A DNA stretch of 44,203 nucleotides from an uncultured Dorea sp. Lineage in GTDB: Bacteria; Bacillota; Clostridia; Lachnospirales; Lachnospiraceae. Where the stretch lies: positions 1 through 44,203 of the forward strand of contig CAJTRE010000026.1 in NCBI GenBank assembly GCA_910578495.1. The letters run 5' to 3'. The notes under the pieces are model-generated. The model was not told the origin of the DNA. It saw nothing but the letters and a program-made list of their open reading frames with translations, and ran no database searches. The position numbers were made by a program, and so were the translations under genes. This document shows, one piece after another, positions 25,761 to 34,499 of the stretch (the stretch's first letter is position 1; every line of letters starts with the position of its first letter).

Positions 25761-27071
25761 TCAATGCAATATTTGTAAATGACTCATAGTTTGTACATCT
25801 ACAATCTGATTTGATAGATTTTCTGTCGTTTTATATCCAATCTTTACATACTCTTTCGTATGTCCCGTCTGATAGACTTCTCCATCTATGGTAACTGCCT
25901 CTTCCATCAACACTTCCTGTGTTGTTCCGATAAGCGCATCTTCATACTCTTTTCGCTTTCTCTCATTTAGCTCCAACAAAATCCTGCTTCTTTCCGTTTT
26001 TACCTGCTCCGCTACCTGGTTGTCCATTTTATCCGCCTTTGTCCCTGCCCGTCTGGAATATTTGAAAATATGCGTCTCATAAAAGCCCACCTTCTCCACA
26101 AATGCCCGGGACGCCGCAAATTCTTCCTCCGTCTCTCCCGGAAATCCAACGATCACGTCTGTCGTAATCGCCGGGCGATCAAAATATTTCCGAAGAAGCA
26201 TACATTTTTCATAATATTCCTCAGCAGTATATCTGCGGTTCATCCGCTTTAACGTTTCATTACATCCGCTTTGCAGCGAAAGATGAAAATGCGGACACAT
26301 CTTCGGAAGCCCGGCAATAGCGCTTGCAAATTCCTCTGTGATAATGCGTGGTTCCAAAGAACCGAGACGAATCCTTACAATTCCCTCTACTTTATGGACT
26401 GCCTGTATCAAAGACAACAGGTCCTCTCCCGTATCCGCACCATAAGAACTCAAATGGATACCCGTAAGCACCACCTCTTTATATCCGTTTGCCGCAAGTG
26501 TCTCCACTTCCCGGACTACACTTTCCATAGAACGGCTTCTCACACGCCCTCTTGCATAGGGAATAATACAGTAAGAGCAAAACTGATTACAGCCGTCCTG
26601 CACTTTCAGATACACTCTGGTATGCTCCGCCGTCCTGCTAAGCTTTAAATCCTCATACTCTTTCGTATGATGAATATCTGCAAGCTCTTTTTGAACTGTC
26701 TCGGCGGCGCTTCTTTCTCTATTCTGTCTCCGGCTTTCCTCATATGCCGACAGTATATTCGCAATCTCTTTCTTACGGTTATTGCCGATTACAATATCAA
26801 TACAGGCGTCCACTTCCTCTTTCTCTGTCTGGACATAACATCCCGTTGCCACCACGACCGCATCCGGATTCATTTTCCGCGCCTTATGGAGCATCTGTCT
26901 GGACTTACGGTCAGCAATGTTCGTCACCGTACATGTATTGATCACGTAAACATCTGCCCCCTCTTTAAACGGCACAATCTCATACCCGTTTTTCTCCAGA
27001 ATCTCCTGCATGGCTTCCGTCTCATAAGCATTTACTTTACACCCCAGATTATGGAGAGCTGCTTTCTTCAT
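25761..27071 (-). CDS. mtaB: tRNA t6A37 methylthiotransferase MtaB
   Basis: Radical-SAM methylthiotransferase that converts t6A to ms2t6A at position 37 of ANN-decoding tRNAs. The N-terminal domain has Cys11, Cys47 and Cys78 for one iron-sulphur cluster, and the radical-SAM motif has Cys161, Cys165, Cys168 (CNQFCSYC). A TRAM domain lies at the C-terminus. The 436-residue length fits the family. It heads the operon with ireB, ruvX, the DUF1292 gene and fur. Confidence 0.96.
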   Translation of the reverse strand: MKKAALHNLGCKVNAYETEAMQEILEKNGYEIVPFKEGADVYVINTCTVTNIADRKSRQMLHKARKMNPDAVVVATGCYVQTEKEEVDACIDIVIGNNRKKEIANILSAYEESRRQNRERSAAETVQKELADIHHTKEYEDLKLSRTAEHTRVYLKVQDGCNQFCSYCIIPYARGRVRSRSMESVVREVETLAANGYKEVVLTGIHLSSYGADTGEDLLSLIQAVHKVEGIVRIRLGSLEPRIITEEFASAIAGLPKMCPHFHLSLQSGCNETLKRMNRRYTAEEYYEKCMLLRKYFDRPAITTDVIVGFPGETEEEFAASRAFVEKVGFYETHIFKYSRRAGTKADKMDNQVAEQVKTERSRILLELNERKRKEYEDALIGTTQEVLMEEAVTIDGEVYQTGHTKEYVKIGYKTTENLSNQIVDVQTMSHLQILH

Positions 27072-27108
27072 GGTCTTCTTCCTTTCCGCTACATTTCACA
27101 ATTATTCC

Positions 27109-27137
27109 TTGACTTTTGCATGTCTTATCACTAAGAT
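27109..27137 (+). promoter_or_regulatory. Promoter of the HPr-like gene
   Basis: TTGACT (27109-27114), a 17-base spacer and TAAGAT (27132-27137) on the plus strand, about 40 bases ahead of the start codon. Confidence 0.7.
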
Positions 27138-27175
27138 AGGTATAGAACACAACAAAATTAAGGAGGTATTTTCAG

Positions 27176-27409
27176 ATGAAAACAGTAAAAATTTCTTTAA
27201 ATTCCATTGAAAAAGTAAAATCTTTCGTACATGAAATCACAAAATATGATTATGATTTTGATTTAGTATCCGGCAGATATGTCATCGACGCAAAATCTAT
27301 TATGGGTATCTTCAGTCTCGATCTTTCCAAAGAGATCGAACTCAATATCCATGCAGATAACGATGCCGTTGAAAACATACTAGATACTTTAAAACCATAT
27401 CTGGTATAA
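27176..27409 (+). CDS. HPr-like protein lacking the phosphorylatable histidine
   Basis: A 77-residue protein whose C-terminal two thirds match the HPr fold of the phosphotransferase system: SGRYVIDAKSIMGIFSLDL corresponds to the region around Ser46 of HPr, with Ser41 here. The N-terminal motif that carries His15 (GIHARPA type) is missing; the segment reads NSIEKVKSF instead. It cannot relay phosphate from Enzyme I but could still be phosphorylated on the Ser, as in the regulator Crh. It has its own plus-strand promoter and AGGAGG site and is divergent from mtaB. Confidence 0.85.
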   Translation: MKTVKISLNSIEKVKSFVHEITKYDYDFDLVSGRYVIDAKSIMGIFSLDLSKEIELNIHADNDAVENILDTLKPYLV

Positions 27410-27422
27410 ACTTCTCACACAG

Positions 27423-27450
27423 AAAAGAATCTCACATACGGGATTCTTTT
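27423..27450. terminator. Terminator shared by the HPr-like gene and thiI
   Basis: AAAAGAATC and GATTCTTTT form a 9-bp stem with a 10-base loop and a T-run on the plus strand. The two convergent genes end on either side. Confidence 0.85.
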
Positions 27451-27451
27451 T

Positions 27452-28636
27452 TTATGCCGTCACTTCAATGATCTCAACCGTCTCAATAGCAGTTTTCATC
27501 ATCTCGTCGATCTTCTCAGCAAGTTTCTCTTCGGAACGGCGAATCACTTCTACATTCGGTCTTGTCACCGGATGTTTTGCAACAAAAATGGTACAACAAT
27601 CTTCAAATGGCTGAATCGAAGTCTCGAATGTATCAATTTTCTCTGCAATCTCCACAATCTCACGCTTGTCGAAACCGATCACCGGGCGATAAACCGGAAG
27701 CGTACATACATCGTTCGTGGCCGCCAATGACTGCATCGTCTGGCTCGCCACCTGTCCGATGCTCTCTCCGGTAATCATTCCAAGACAACCGTCTTTCTTA
27801 GCAAAATGCTCGGCAATACGCATCATATACCGGCGCATGATAATGGTCAGCTCATCATGAGGACACTGATCATATATATAGAGCTGAATATCTGTAAAAT
27901 TCACCACATGCAGCTTGATCGGACCTGAATATCTGGATACAATCTTTGCAAGATCCACCACTTTTTGTTTCGCTCTCTCGCTGGTATACGGAGGTGCGTG
28001 GAAGTACGTTGCCTCAATCCCCACGCCCCGCTTGGAAATCATATATCCTGCCACCGGGCTGTCGATACCACCGGATAACAGAAGCATAGCGCTTCCGTTC
28101 GTTCCCACCGGCATACCGCCTGCTCCCAGAATCACCTGAGAGTATACATAGATCTCATTACGGATCTCTACGTTTAACAGCACGTCCGGTTTATGCACAT
28201 CTACTCTGATCTGAGGGAACGCCTCTAAAACAGCCTCCCCCAGATCACAATTAATCTCCATGGAAGTCTTCGGATAAGACTTTCTCGCTCTTCTGGCCTC
28301 TACTTTGAACGTTATGTTTTTATCTTCGTACATCTCATCCATATAGGCAGTCACGTCTTTTTTCAGTTCCTCAAACCCGTTATCCTCCATGCGGACAACC
28401 GGACAGATCCCGACAATGCCAAACACCCTCTGTAAGTGCTCCACTGTATCATCGTAATCATAGTCTCCTTCACAGTCCACATAGATACGCGCCTGGGACT
28501 TGTGAACCTCAAACGTACCCTCCACGTCCTTTAGTGCAAAACGAATCTGTCTTACAAGGGCGTCCTCAAACATATAACGGTTTTTTCCCTTGAGACCTAT
28601 CTCTCCGTATTTTAACAAAAATGTATGAAATCTCAT
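27452..28636 (-). CDS. thiI: tRNA 4-thiouridine synthase ThiI
   Basis: Adenylates and thiolates uridine 8 of tRNAs, using sulphur from a cysteine desulfurase. The 394-residue protein has an N-terminal ferredoxin-like and THUMP region (about 60-165) and a PP-loop ATPase with SGGIDS at about 188-193. It lacks the C-terminal rhodanese domain found in Escherichia coli ThiI, as usual in Firmicutes. It lies 30 bases downstream of the desulfurase gene that supplies it. Confidence 0.96.
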   Translation of the reverse strand: MRFHTFLLKYGEIGLKGKNRYMFEDALVRQIRFALKDVEGTFEVHKSQARIYVDCEGDYDYDDTVEHLQRVFGIVGICPVVRMEDNGFEELKKDVTAYMDEMYEDKNITFKVEARRARKSYPKTSMEINCDLGEAVLEAFPQIRVDVHKPDVLLNVEIRNEIYVYSQVILGAGGMPVGTNGSAMLLLSGGIDSPVAGYMISKRGVGIEATYFHAPPYTSERAKQKVVDLAKIVSRYSGPIKLHVVNFTDIQLYIYDQCPHDELTIIMRRYMMRIAEHFAKKDGCLGMITGESIGQVASQTMQSLAATNDVCTLPVYRPVIGFDKREIVEIAEKIDTFETSIQPFEDCCTIFVAKHPVTRPNVEVIRRSEEKLAEKIDEMMKTAIETVEIIEVTA

Positions 28637-28666
28637 ATTTCGCCTTCTCCTCTTATTAAAATCAGA

Positions 28667-29824
28667 CTAACGTCTGGTATATTTCCGAAGCATCGGTACT
28701 ATATTATAAAGGGTATCCAATGTATAGTCAATCTCTTCTGCCGTTGTGAACTCTGACATACTGAAGCGGAGTGTCGCGTCCAAAAATTCCTGTTTCGCTC
28801 CGATTCCTTTCAGAACACCGCTTACCTGCGGATGATTCGAAGCACATGCCGAACCTGAAGATACATAAATCCCTTTTTCTTCCAGTGCATGCAGGAGCAC
28901 TTCGCTTCGGATACCTGCAAATCCTACACTGACAATGTGAGGCGCAGACGTTTCATCATAGAGTCCATGAATTGTTGTGTTTTCTATCTTTGTCACACCT
29001 TCAATGAAACGCTCTTTAAGCTCACGCATCACTCCTACTTTTTCGTCCAGATTCTCATAAATCTTCTTTGCCGCAAGGGAAATACCTGCAATTCCCGGTA
29101 CGTTCTCCGTTCCGGAACGGACGTTTTTCTGTTGTTCTCCACCAAACACGATCGGCCTGATCTTCACACCACTGTCAATATAGAGCACTCCTGTTCCTTT
29201 CGGTCCATGAATCTTGTGACCACTGATCGAACACATATCCACCTTCAGCTTCTTGGGGTGAATCCGGTATTTTCCGAACCCCTGTACCGCGTCCACATGA
29301 AACAGAATATTTTTGTTATAAGCCTTTACAATATTGGCAGCCTCCATTACCGGCTGCACAGAGCCAACCTCGTTATTCACATACATGACAGACACAAGAA
29401 TCGTCTCGTCACAGAGCGCTTTTTTTAATGCCTCCAACTTAATCCTGCCGTATTTATCCACCGGAAGAAACGTTACACGAAACCCCTCTTCTTCCAGATG
29501 ACGCATAGTATTGATAATGGCAGGATGCTCAATGCCGGAAGTAATCAGATGATTCCCGGCGCGCCGGTTGGCATATGCCGCCCCCATAAGCGCAAGATTG
29601 TCACTCTCTGTACCTCCGGAAGTAAAGAAAATCTCTTTCTCCTGTACTTTCAAAAGCCTGGCAAATGTTTCTTTCGCTTCTTTGATATAATGCTCTGCCT
29701 CTACTCCTTTGGCATGCATGGAAGACGGATTACCGTAATCTTCACACATTACTTTATAGACGAGTGTTCCAACATCGTCATAAGCTTTCGTCGTCGCAGA
29801 ATTGTCCAGGTATATTTCTCTCAT
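28667..29824 (-). CDS. Cysteine desulfurase (NifS/IscS family)
   Basis: PLP enzyme that takes sulphur from cysteine. In this gene order it most likely serves ThiI (like NifZ of Bacillus). The PLP Lys lies in SGHKIHGPKG (Lys204) and the sulphur-carrying Cys327 in SSGSACASNH. The ATG at 29824 gives MREIYLDNSATT, the usual start of the family, with AGGAAG ahead; a GTG three codons earlier is poorly placed. Length 385 residues. Confidence 0.94.
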   Translation of the reverse strand: MREIYLDNSATTKAYDDVGTLVYKVMCEDYGNPSSMHAKGVEAEHYIKEAKETFARLLKVQEKEIFFTSGGTESDNLALMGAAYANRRAGNHLITSGIEHPAIINTMRHLEEEGFRVTFLPVDKYGRIKLEALKKALCDETILVSVMYVNNEVGSVQPVMEAANIVKAYNKNILFHVDAVQGFGKYRIHPKKLKVDMCSISGHKIHGPKGTGVLYIDSGVKIRPIVFGGEQQKNVRSGTENVPGIAGISLAAKKIYENLDEKVGVMRELKERFIEGVTKIENTTIHGLYDETSAPHIVSVGFAGIRSEVLLHALEEKGIYVSSGSACASNHPQVSGVLKGIGAKQEFLDATLRFSMSEFTTAEEIDYTLDTLYNIVPMLRKYTRR

Positions 29825-29878
29825 GATTCTCACTTCCTAAAATTCTTTTTCATTACTATAGTATGTTTCTTCCTTTGA

Positions 29879-29895
29879 AATGTCTCACAGACATT
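29879..29895 (-). terminator. Small hairpin after rsmE
   Basis: AATGTCT/AGACATT, a perfect 7-bp stem with a 3-base loop, directly after the rsmE stop. No U-run follows, so termination is doubtful. Confidence 0.4.
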
Positions 29896-29902
29896 ATCAT
29901 CT

Positions 29903-30640
29903 TTACCCTTCCAGATGAAACATCAAAATAGAGAGGGTAGTAAGACCTGCCGTCTCCGTTCTGAGAATTCTTTTTCCAAGGGTGATGGCTTTTGCTCCTG
30001 CCGCTATGGCATCCTCCACCTCTGCTTTCTCAAATCCGCCCTCCGGACCGATATAAATCCCTATGGACTGCCCGGAACGAATACTTTCAATTACCGCTTT
30101 CGTCTCCTTCCTCCCTTCCGCCAGTTCGTAAGGAATGAGCACTACATCCAGACTTTCCGAGTACCGCAACGCTTCGCCATATGACATAACGTTCTTTACT
30201 TCCGGGATATAACCTCTGCCCGCCTGTTTTGCCGCACTCCTTGCAATCTCCTGCCAGCGTTCCACTTTCTTCTTCGCACGCTTTTCATCCAGCTTCACGA
30301 CCGCTCGCTTTGTTGCCACCGGAATCACCTCATATACGCCAAGCTCCACTGCCTTCTGTACGATCAACTCCATCTTATCCTGTTTGGGAAGTCCTTGGAA
30401 CAAGTAAATTCTGGATGGAAGCTCAACGTCAGACAACTCCCGTTCCCGAATCGCAAGAACAGCTCTGTCTTCTTCATACCCCGCAATCTCACACAGATAA
30501 GTCAGATTATTGCCGTCACTGATTCTGACCTGCTCCCCTGTACGCATACGCAGTACGTGTTTCATATGGTTTACATCTGATCCCTCCACAAAAATCCGGT
30601 CTTCCATCACCTGATCCGGCGTCACAAAAAAATGCTGCAT
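29903..30640 (-). CDS. rsmE: 16S rRNA (uracil-1498-N3)-methyltransferase RsmE
   Basis: Methylates U1498 in the 16S rRNA decoding region. The 245-residue protein has an N-terminal PUA-like domain and a SPOUT knot with IGPEGGFEKAEVEDA and LGKRILRTETAGL. The ATG at 30640 follows GAGGAG by about five bases; the GTG four codons earlier is inside that site. The start is adjacent to the prmA stop, consistent with cotranscription. Confidence 0.96.
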   Translation of the reverse strand: MQHFFVTPDQVMEDRIFVEGSDVNHMKHVLRMRTGEQVRISDGNNLTYLCEIAGYEEDRAVLAIRERELSDVELPSRIYLFQGLPKQDKMELIVQKAVELGVYEVIPVATKRAVVKLDEKRAKKKVERWQEIARSAAKQAGRGYIPEVKNVMSYGEALRYSESLDVVLIPYELAEGRKETKAVIESIRSGQSIGIYIGPEGGFEKAEVEDAIAAGAKAITLGKRILRTETAGLTTLSILMFHLEG

Positions 30641-30641
30641 C

Positions 30642-31601
30642 TTACTCCTCACTCTTTCTTGCCACTACAGACACCCACTCGCCCTGATGATTGACTTCCA
30701 GAACTTCAAGTCCCGCCGCTTTCACTGCTTCCACCACTACCGTCTCTTTGTCCTCAATAATACCACTTGTAATATAGACGGCTCCCGGCTTCATCTGATG
30801 AACGATCACCGGAGTCAACGGAACAAGAACGTCTGCCAGAATATTCGCCGCTACGATGTCATATTTCTCATAGCCTGCGCGATCCTGCACTTCCTTATCG
30901 TCAATAATATTTCCAATCATCACCTCATACTGGTCTTTTCGGATACCATTCACTTCCATATTCTCATGGGCTGCGTCAATGGCGCATGGATCTAAATCCG
31001 TACCCACCGAATACTTCGCTCCAAACTTTATCGCAAGCATCCCTAAAATACCGCTTCCACATCCCACATCCAGAATGAGCGCATCTTCCTTTGTATATTT
31101 ACGAAGCGCCCGGATACAAAGCTGCGTCGTCTCATGCATCCCTGTCCCAAAAGCCGTTCCCGGATCAATGTGGATAACCATCTTGCCGCTGTCTTCCGCC
31201 TTTACGTCTTCCCAAGACGGAATCACAAGAATATCATCTATATAAAACTGATGAAAATACTGTTTCCAGTTATTCACCCAGTCCACGTCCTCTGTCTCAG
31301 ACTCCTCGATTGTACACTCGCCCACATCTACATAAGCGCTCATATCTTTTAACTCTTCTCTTACCTGAGAAAGAATCTCCTCTGTATCCACATCCGTATC
31401 CAGATAAAACGTCAGATACGCCGTCCCGTCGTCTTCCGGCATATCCGGAAGAATATCCACAAACATCTGCTCCTTATCCTGCTGAGTAAGAGGAATCCTA
31501 TCCTCGATCTGTACGCCCTCAATTCCAAGATCGGAAAGCATACTGCTCACTATATCTTCTGCTTCTGTCGTTGTCTTTAAACGAAACTGGTTCCATTTCA
31601 T
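30642..31601 (-). CDS. prmA: Ribosomal protein L11 methyltransferase
   Basis: Methylates several amino groups of ribosomal protein L11. The 319-residue protein has an N-terminal L11-recognition domain and a class I SAM-binding domain with LILDVGCGSGILGMLA, plus the NILADVLVPL motif IV. It is the usual partner of rsmE. Confidence 0.97.
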   Translation of the reverse strand: MKWNQFRLKTTTEAEDIVSSMLSDLGIEGVQIEDRIPLTQQDKEQMFVDILPDMPEDDGTAYLTFYLDTDVDTEEILSQVREELKDMSAYVDVGECTIEESETEDVDWVNNWKQYFHQFYIDDILVIPSWEDVKAEDSGKMVIHIDPGTAFGTGMHETTQLCIRALRKYTKEDALILDVGCGSGILGMLAIKFGAKYSVGTDLDPCAIDAAHENMEVNGIRKDQYEVMIGNIIDDKEVQDRAGYEKYDIVAANILADVLVPLTPVIVHQMKPGAVYITSGIIEDKETVVVEAVKAAGLEVLEVNHQGEWVSVVARKSEE

Positions 31602-31616
31602 AATCCGCTTCTCCTT

Positions 31617-32186
31617 CTAAAATAAAATCCCAAGATGCTCCAGCAAAATCTTAACTCCCATAAGAACCAAGATCAAACCTCCTGCAAACTCTGCTTTTGC
31701 TTTATACCTTGTCCCAAATATATTTCCTATTTTAACACCTGCCACAGACAAAGTAAACGTAATTACGCCGATAAAACTAACCGCCCACACAATATCTGCC
31801 TGCAAAAAAGCAAAGGTCACTCCTACCGCCAGAGCGTCAATGCTGGTTGCAACCGAAAGCCCCAGCATAGTGCGTACATCCATGGAATCATCTTCCTCTT
31901 CACACTCGTTACATCCGCCCATAGCCTCCCTGAGCATATTGACACCGATGATCCCAAGCAGAATAAATGCAATCCAATGATCGACAGAAGTAATAACGTC
32001 TTTAAACTGTACGCCAAGCACATATCCGATGAGCGGCATAAGCGCCTGGAAACCTCCAAAATACAATCCCGCTAAAGTTCCCTTTTTCCATGTACATTTC
32101 TTCATGGCAAGTCCCTTGCAGACCGACACTGCAAAAGCATCCATAGATAACCCAACGGCAATAAAAAAAAGTTCCAATAATCCCAT
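31617..32186 (-). CDS. mntP: Manganese efflux pump MntP
   Basis: A 189-residue membrane protein with about six helices, made of two related halves. The signature GLSMDAFAVSVCKGL lies at the N-terminus and SVATSIDALAVGVTFAFL in the second half, with the conserved Asp residues that bind the ion. In other bacteria mntP is regulated by a manganese riboswitch or MntR; the short gap upstream of this gene (16 bases) leaves no room for such a riboswitch. Confidence 0.95.
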   Translation of the reverse strand: MGLLELFFIAVGLSMDAFAVSVCKGLAMKKCTWKKGTLAGLYFGGFQALMPLIGYVLGVQFKDVITSVDHWIAFILLGIIGVNMLREAMGGCNECEEEDDSMDVRTMLGLSVATSIDALAVGVTFAFLQADIVWAVSFIGVITFTLSVAGVKIGNIFGTRYKAKAEFAGGLILVLMGVKILLEHLGILF

Positions 32187-32202
32187 CGTTTTCTCTCCTT
32201 AT

Positions 32203-32772
32203 TTACCAGTATCCCCGATACATATTGATATACATGTGTACATTAGTACTTATATATCTCCACACATTTTGAAAAATACTTTCTTCCTCCGGCTTGTCCG
32301 CCTTGCACATCACATAGGATAACCGGAATTTCCGCGCATAGTGGTCTGCCTTTCTAAGATGCCATCCATTGGTGACTATTACGCAGTCTTCGAATCCGCA
32401 TTCCTGCATAATATCTTTACAATACATCATATTATGATAGGTGCTTACCGACTGCTTCTCTGTGATCAGACACTCCCTTGGCACACCAAGACTTACTGCA
32501 TAAGCCTTCATCACTTCTGCCTCAACAAACGGATTACGAACAGCGCCTCCGGACAGGATCAGATATTTTACACGCTTATCTTTCCAGAGCTCCACCGCTT
32601 TTTCCACCCTTGCCTTCATAAGCGCTGTTGTTTTCCCCTCCTCGTCCGCAGGGTAACCGCAAACAATAGCGCAGCTGTACGCATCTTTCGTTCGGCATCT
32701 TCTGGGGCGTCGAAATACCACACTAAATATCACCAGATGGACGCCAAAAAATACTGCCAGTATCTTCTTCAT
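32203..32772 (-). CDS. YdcF-family (DUF218) membrane-associated protein
   Basis: A 189-residue protein: N-terminal hydrophobic segment (about 3-18), then the DUF218 fold with a CAIVCGYPADEE start, YLILSGGAVRN, EAEVMKAYAVSLGVP, SVSTYHNMMYCKD and VIVTNGWHLRKA. Relatives (SanA, YdcF, ElyC) act in the envelope. The ATG at 32772 follows GGAGG; a longer frame starts at 32805. Compared with typical members it is at the short end. Confidence 0.9.
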   Translation of the reverse strand: MKKILAVFFGVHLVIFSVVFRRPRRCRTKDAYSCAIVCGYPADEEGKTTALMKARVEKAVELWKDKRVKYLILSGGAVRNPFVEAEVMKAYAVSLGVPRECLITEKQSVSTYHNMMYCKDIMQECGFEDCVIVTNGWHLRKADHYARKFRLSYVMCKADKPEEESIFQNVWRYISTNVHMYINMYRGYW

Positions 32773-32853
32773 ACATCCTCCATAAACAATAGTGAAAGCT
32801 CCCACTGTCTCTTCCTTTTGAAACAGCCGGAGCTTATCTCTATTCTTTTCCCA

Positions 32854-34413
32854 TTAATCTAAATCGATAAAGTCCACTTTAAACGTATCTTCATTCTCGA
32901 TTCGTCCACGCTTTTTCTTCGGCGTCTCTCCAAGCAAATCATCCAGATCGTCAATCGTCAGTTCCTCTCTTTGATCAAATCCGGAAAATACATCGTCGTC
33001 AAACTCATTCAAACTCTCTTCCTCAAACAAAGACTCCGGCATATCTACTGTGGCAAACTTATCTTCATCATATCCTCTGAGTTGATTCGGCTCTCTGAAA
33101 TCTTCTTCAAAGTCATCCTCGAAGTCATCTTCAAATTCATCCTCGAAGTCGTCTTCATCTTCGTCTCTTCTACGTTTACCAAATAACCCTTTTTTCTCTT
33201 CTACCGGAGGCTCTTTATATTCCTCTTCATCGTCGTCTTCATCTTCAATTCCATACTCGTCATACAGATCGTCAAGCTCTGTGTTTCTGTGATGGAGTTT
33301 AACCGCTAATGTAATAACAACGATAATAAGTGCAATCATGCCAAGTCCCGTCACCAGAACCATCATAACAAAATGCTTGTCAACAAAATTCTGAAATTTG
33401 CCAAAACCGGCAGATTTACCTTTTGTCTTTCCTGAAGTCTCTCCCTCTGGAGCATCCATTCTCTGATACGTATTCTCTGCCGCATCATACTGGTAATATC
33501 CCGCTTCTCCGCTGCTTCCCATAGCATAAAGCACATACATATCTTCTTTTGTACTGTCCTGCCATACCGGAAATTCTTTCTCATTCAATGTAAGCTTTGC
33601 TTCCTGATAAGTCTTTGGAAACTTTACTTTAGAAGTATCACTCAATATAACAATAGATGTTGTATCCGAAATCGAAATCTCAGCATAAGGAAAGAACGCT
33701 GCATCCTCTGCACTATATAAAAAGAACTCTCCCTTATTATCCTTATCCCGGAGATAACCAAGAACAGCGCCATTATTTTTATTCTCTACCATCTGACGGT
33801 CCTCACCGTCCAGACTTACCGTTGTCTTAGAATAGCCGGCCGGAATATCCGCGTCTGCAAACTCATCAGTCAAAGTATAAGAAACTCCGTCTACCTCAAT
33901 GTCTTTATCGCCTGCACTTCCCTCAGAAGTTCCTTCGTCCCCGCCTTCTTCTTTTTCATCCTCTTCTTCAATCAGAGACGGATCTCCTTCTGTAATCTTT
34001 ACTGTAGAACTCCCTTCATCAAACGTCCATGTGACGCCTTCTGCATTGCTTACAGAAGAACTTGCCACAGAAATCTTCGTCTCTCCTTCCTTCAATGCCT
34101 GGAATTCCATAGTAAATGACACTTCCGCACTGCCTCCGTTTCCGGAATAACTAAGCGTTCCATCATTATCTTCCAAACCATCACCGGATTTGAATCTCAA
34201 ATATTCACTATCGTATTCCAGTTCTAACTCTACATCTCCTATATTTCCTCCCGTAGAACGGACTGCACACCTTACTTCTACCATCTCGCCTACGGCAGTC
34301 TTCGGATCTGTAAATGATATTCTTCCATCTGCCGCATGTGCCACCAATGAAAAACAAGGGACACAGAGACAAAGACTTAATAAAACAGCGCTGATTTTCT
34401 TCATTATCTTCAT
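32854..34413 (-). CDS. Cohesin-like exported membrane protein with long acidic cytoplasmic tail
   Basis: A 519-residue protein: signal peptide (1-27), a cohesin-type beta-sandwich domain (about 30-140; AVGEMVEVRCAV, VELELEYDSEYLRF), an acidic Glu/Gly linker (148-168), a second extracytoplasmic domain (about 170-320), one transmembrane segment (about 349-371) and a cytoplasmic tail of about 145 residues. The tail contains an imperfect FEDD/FEDE repeat (about 421-439) and other acidic motifs. A promoter with an extended -10 box lies upstream. I know no function for this architecture; a cell-surface sensor or scaffold is possible. Confidence 0.82.
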   Translation of the reverse strand: MKIMKKISAVLLSLCLCVPCFSLVAHAADGRISFTDPKTAVGEMVEVRCAVRSTGGNIGDVELELEYDSEYLRFKSGDGLEDNDGTLSYSGNGGSAEVSFTMEFQALKEGETKISVASSSVSNAEGVTWTFDEGSSTVKITEGDPSLIEEEDEKEEGGDEGTSEGSAGDKDIEVDGVSYTLTDEFADADIPAGYSKTTVSLDGEDRQMVENKNNGAVLGYLRDKDNKGEFFLYSAEDAAFFPYAEISISDTTSIVILSDTSKVKFPKTYQEAKLTLNEKEFPVWQDSTKEDMYVLYAMGSSGEAGYYQYDAAENTYQRMDAPEGETSGKTKGKSAGFGKFQNFVDKHFVMMVLVTGLGMIALIIVVITLAVKLHHRNTELDDLYDEYGIEDEDDDEEEYKEPPVEEKKGLFGKRRRDEDEDDFEDEFEDDFEDDFEEDFREPNQLRGYDEDKFATVDMPESLFEEESLNEFDDDVFSGFDQREELTIDDLDDLLGETPKKKRGRIENEDTFKVDFIDLD

Positions 34414-34453
34414 GTTCTTTCCTCTTTCTTCTAATGACTTTCCACAATGTATG

Positions 34454-34482
34454 ATTATACCACAAATAATATGACATTACAA
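34454..34482 (-). promoter_or_regulatory. Promoter of the cohesin-like gene
   Basis: On the minus strand TTGTAA (34477-34482), a 17-base spacer and TATAAT (34454-34459), the latter preceded by TGG (extended -10). Confidence 0.75.
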
Positions 34483-34499
34483 AATTTCTTTTTTACCAG

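Noticed and set aside
31600..32202. Manganese (yybP-ykoY) riboswitch for mntP
   Set aside because: Only 16 bases separate mntP from the upstream YdcF-like gene, too short for that riboswitch.
33090..33170. Possible CRISPR-like short repeat array
   Set aside because: The repeats are in-frame coding units of an acidic protein tail with no spacers.
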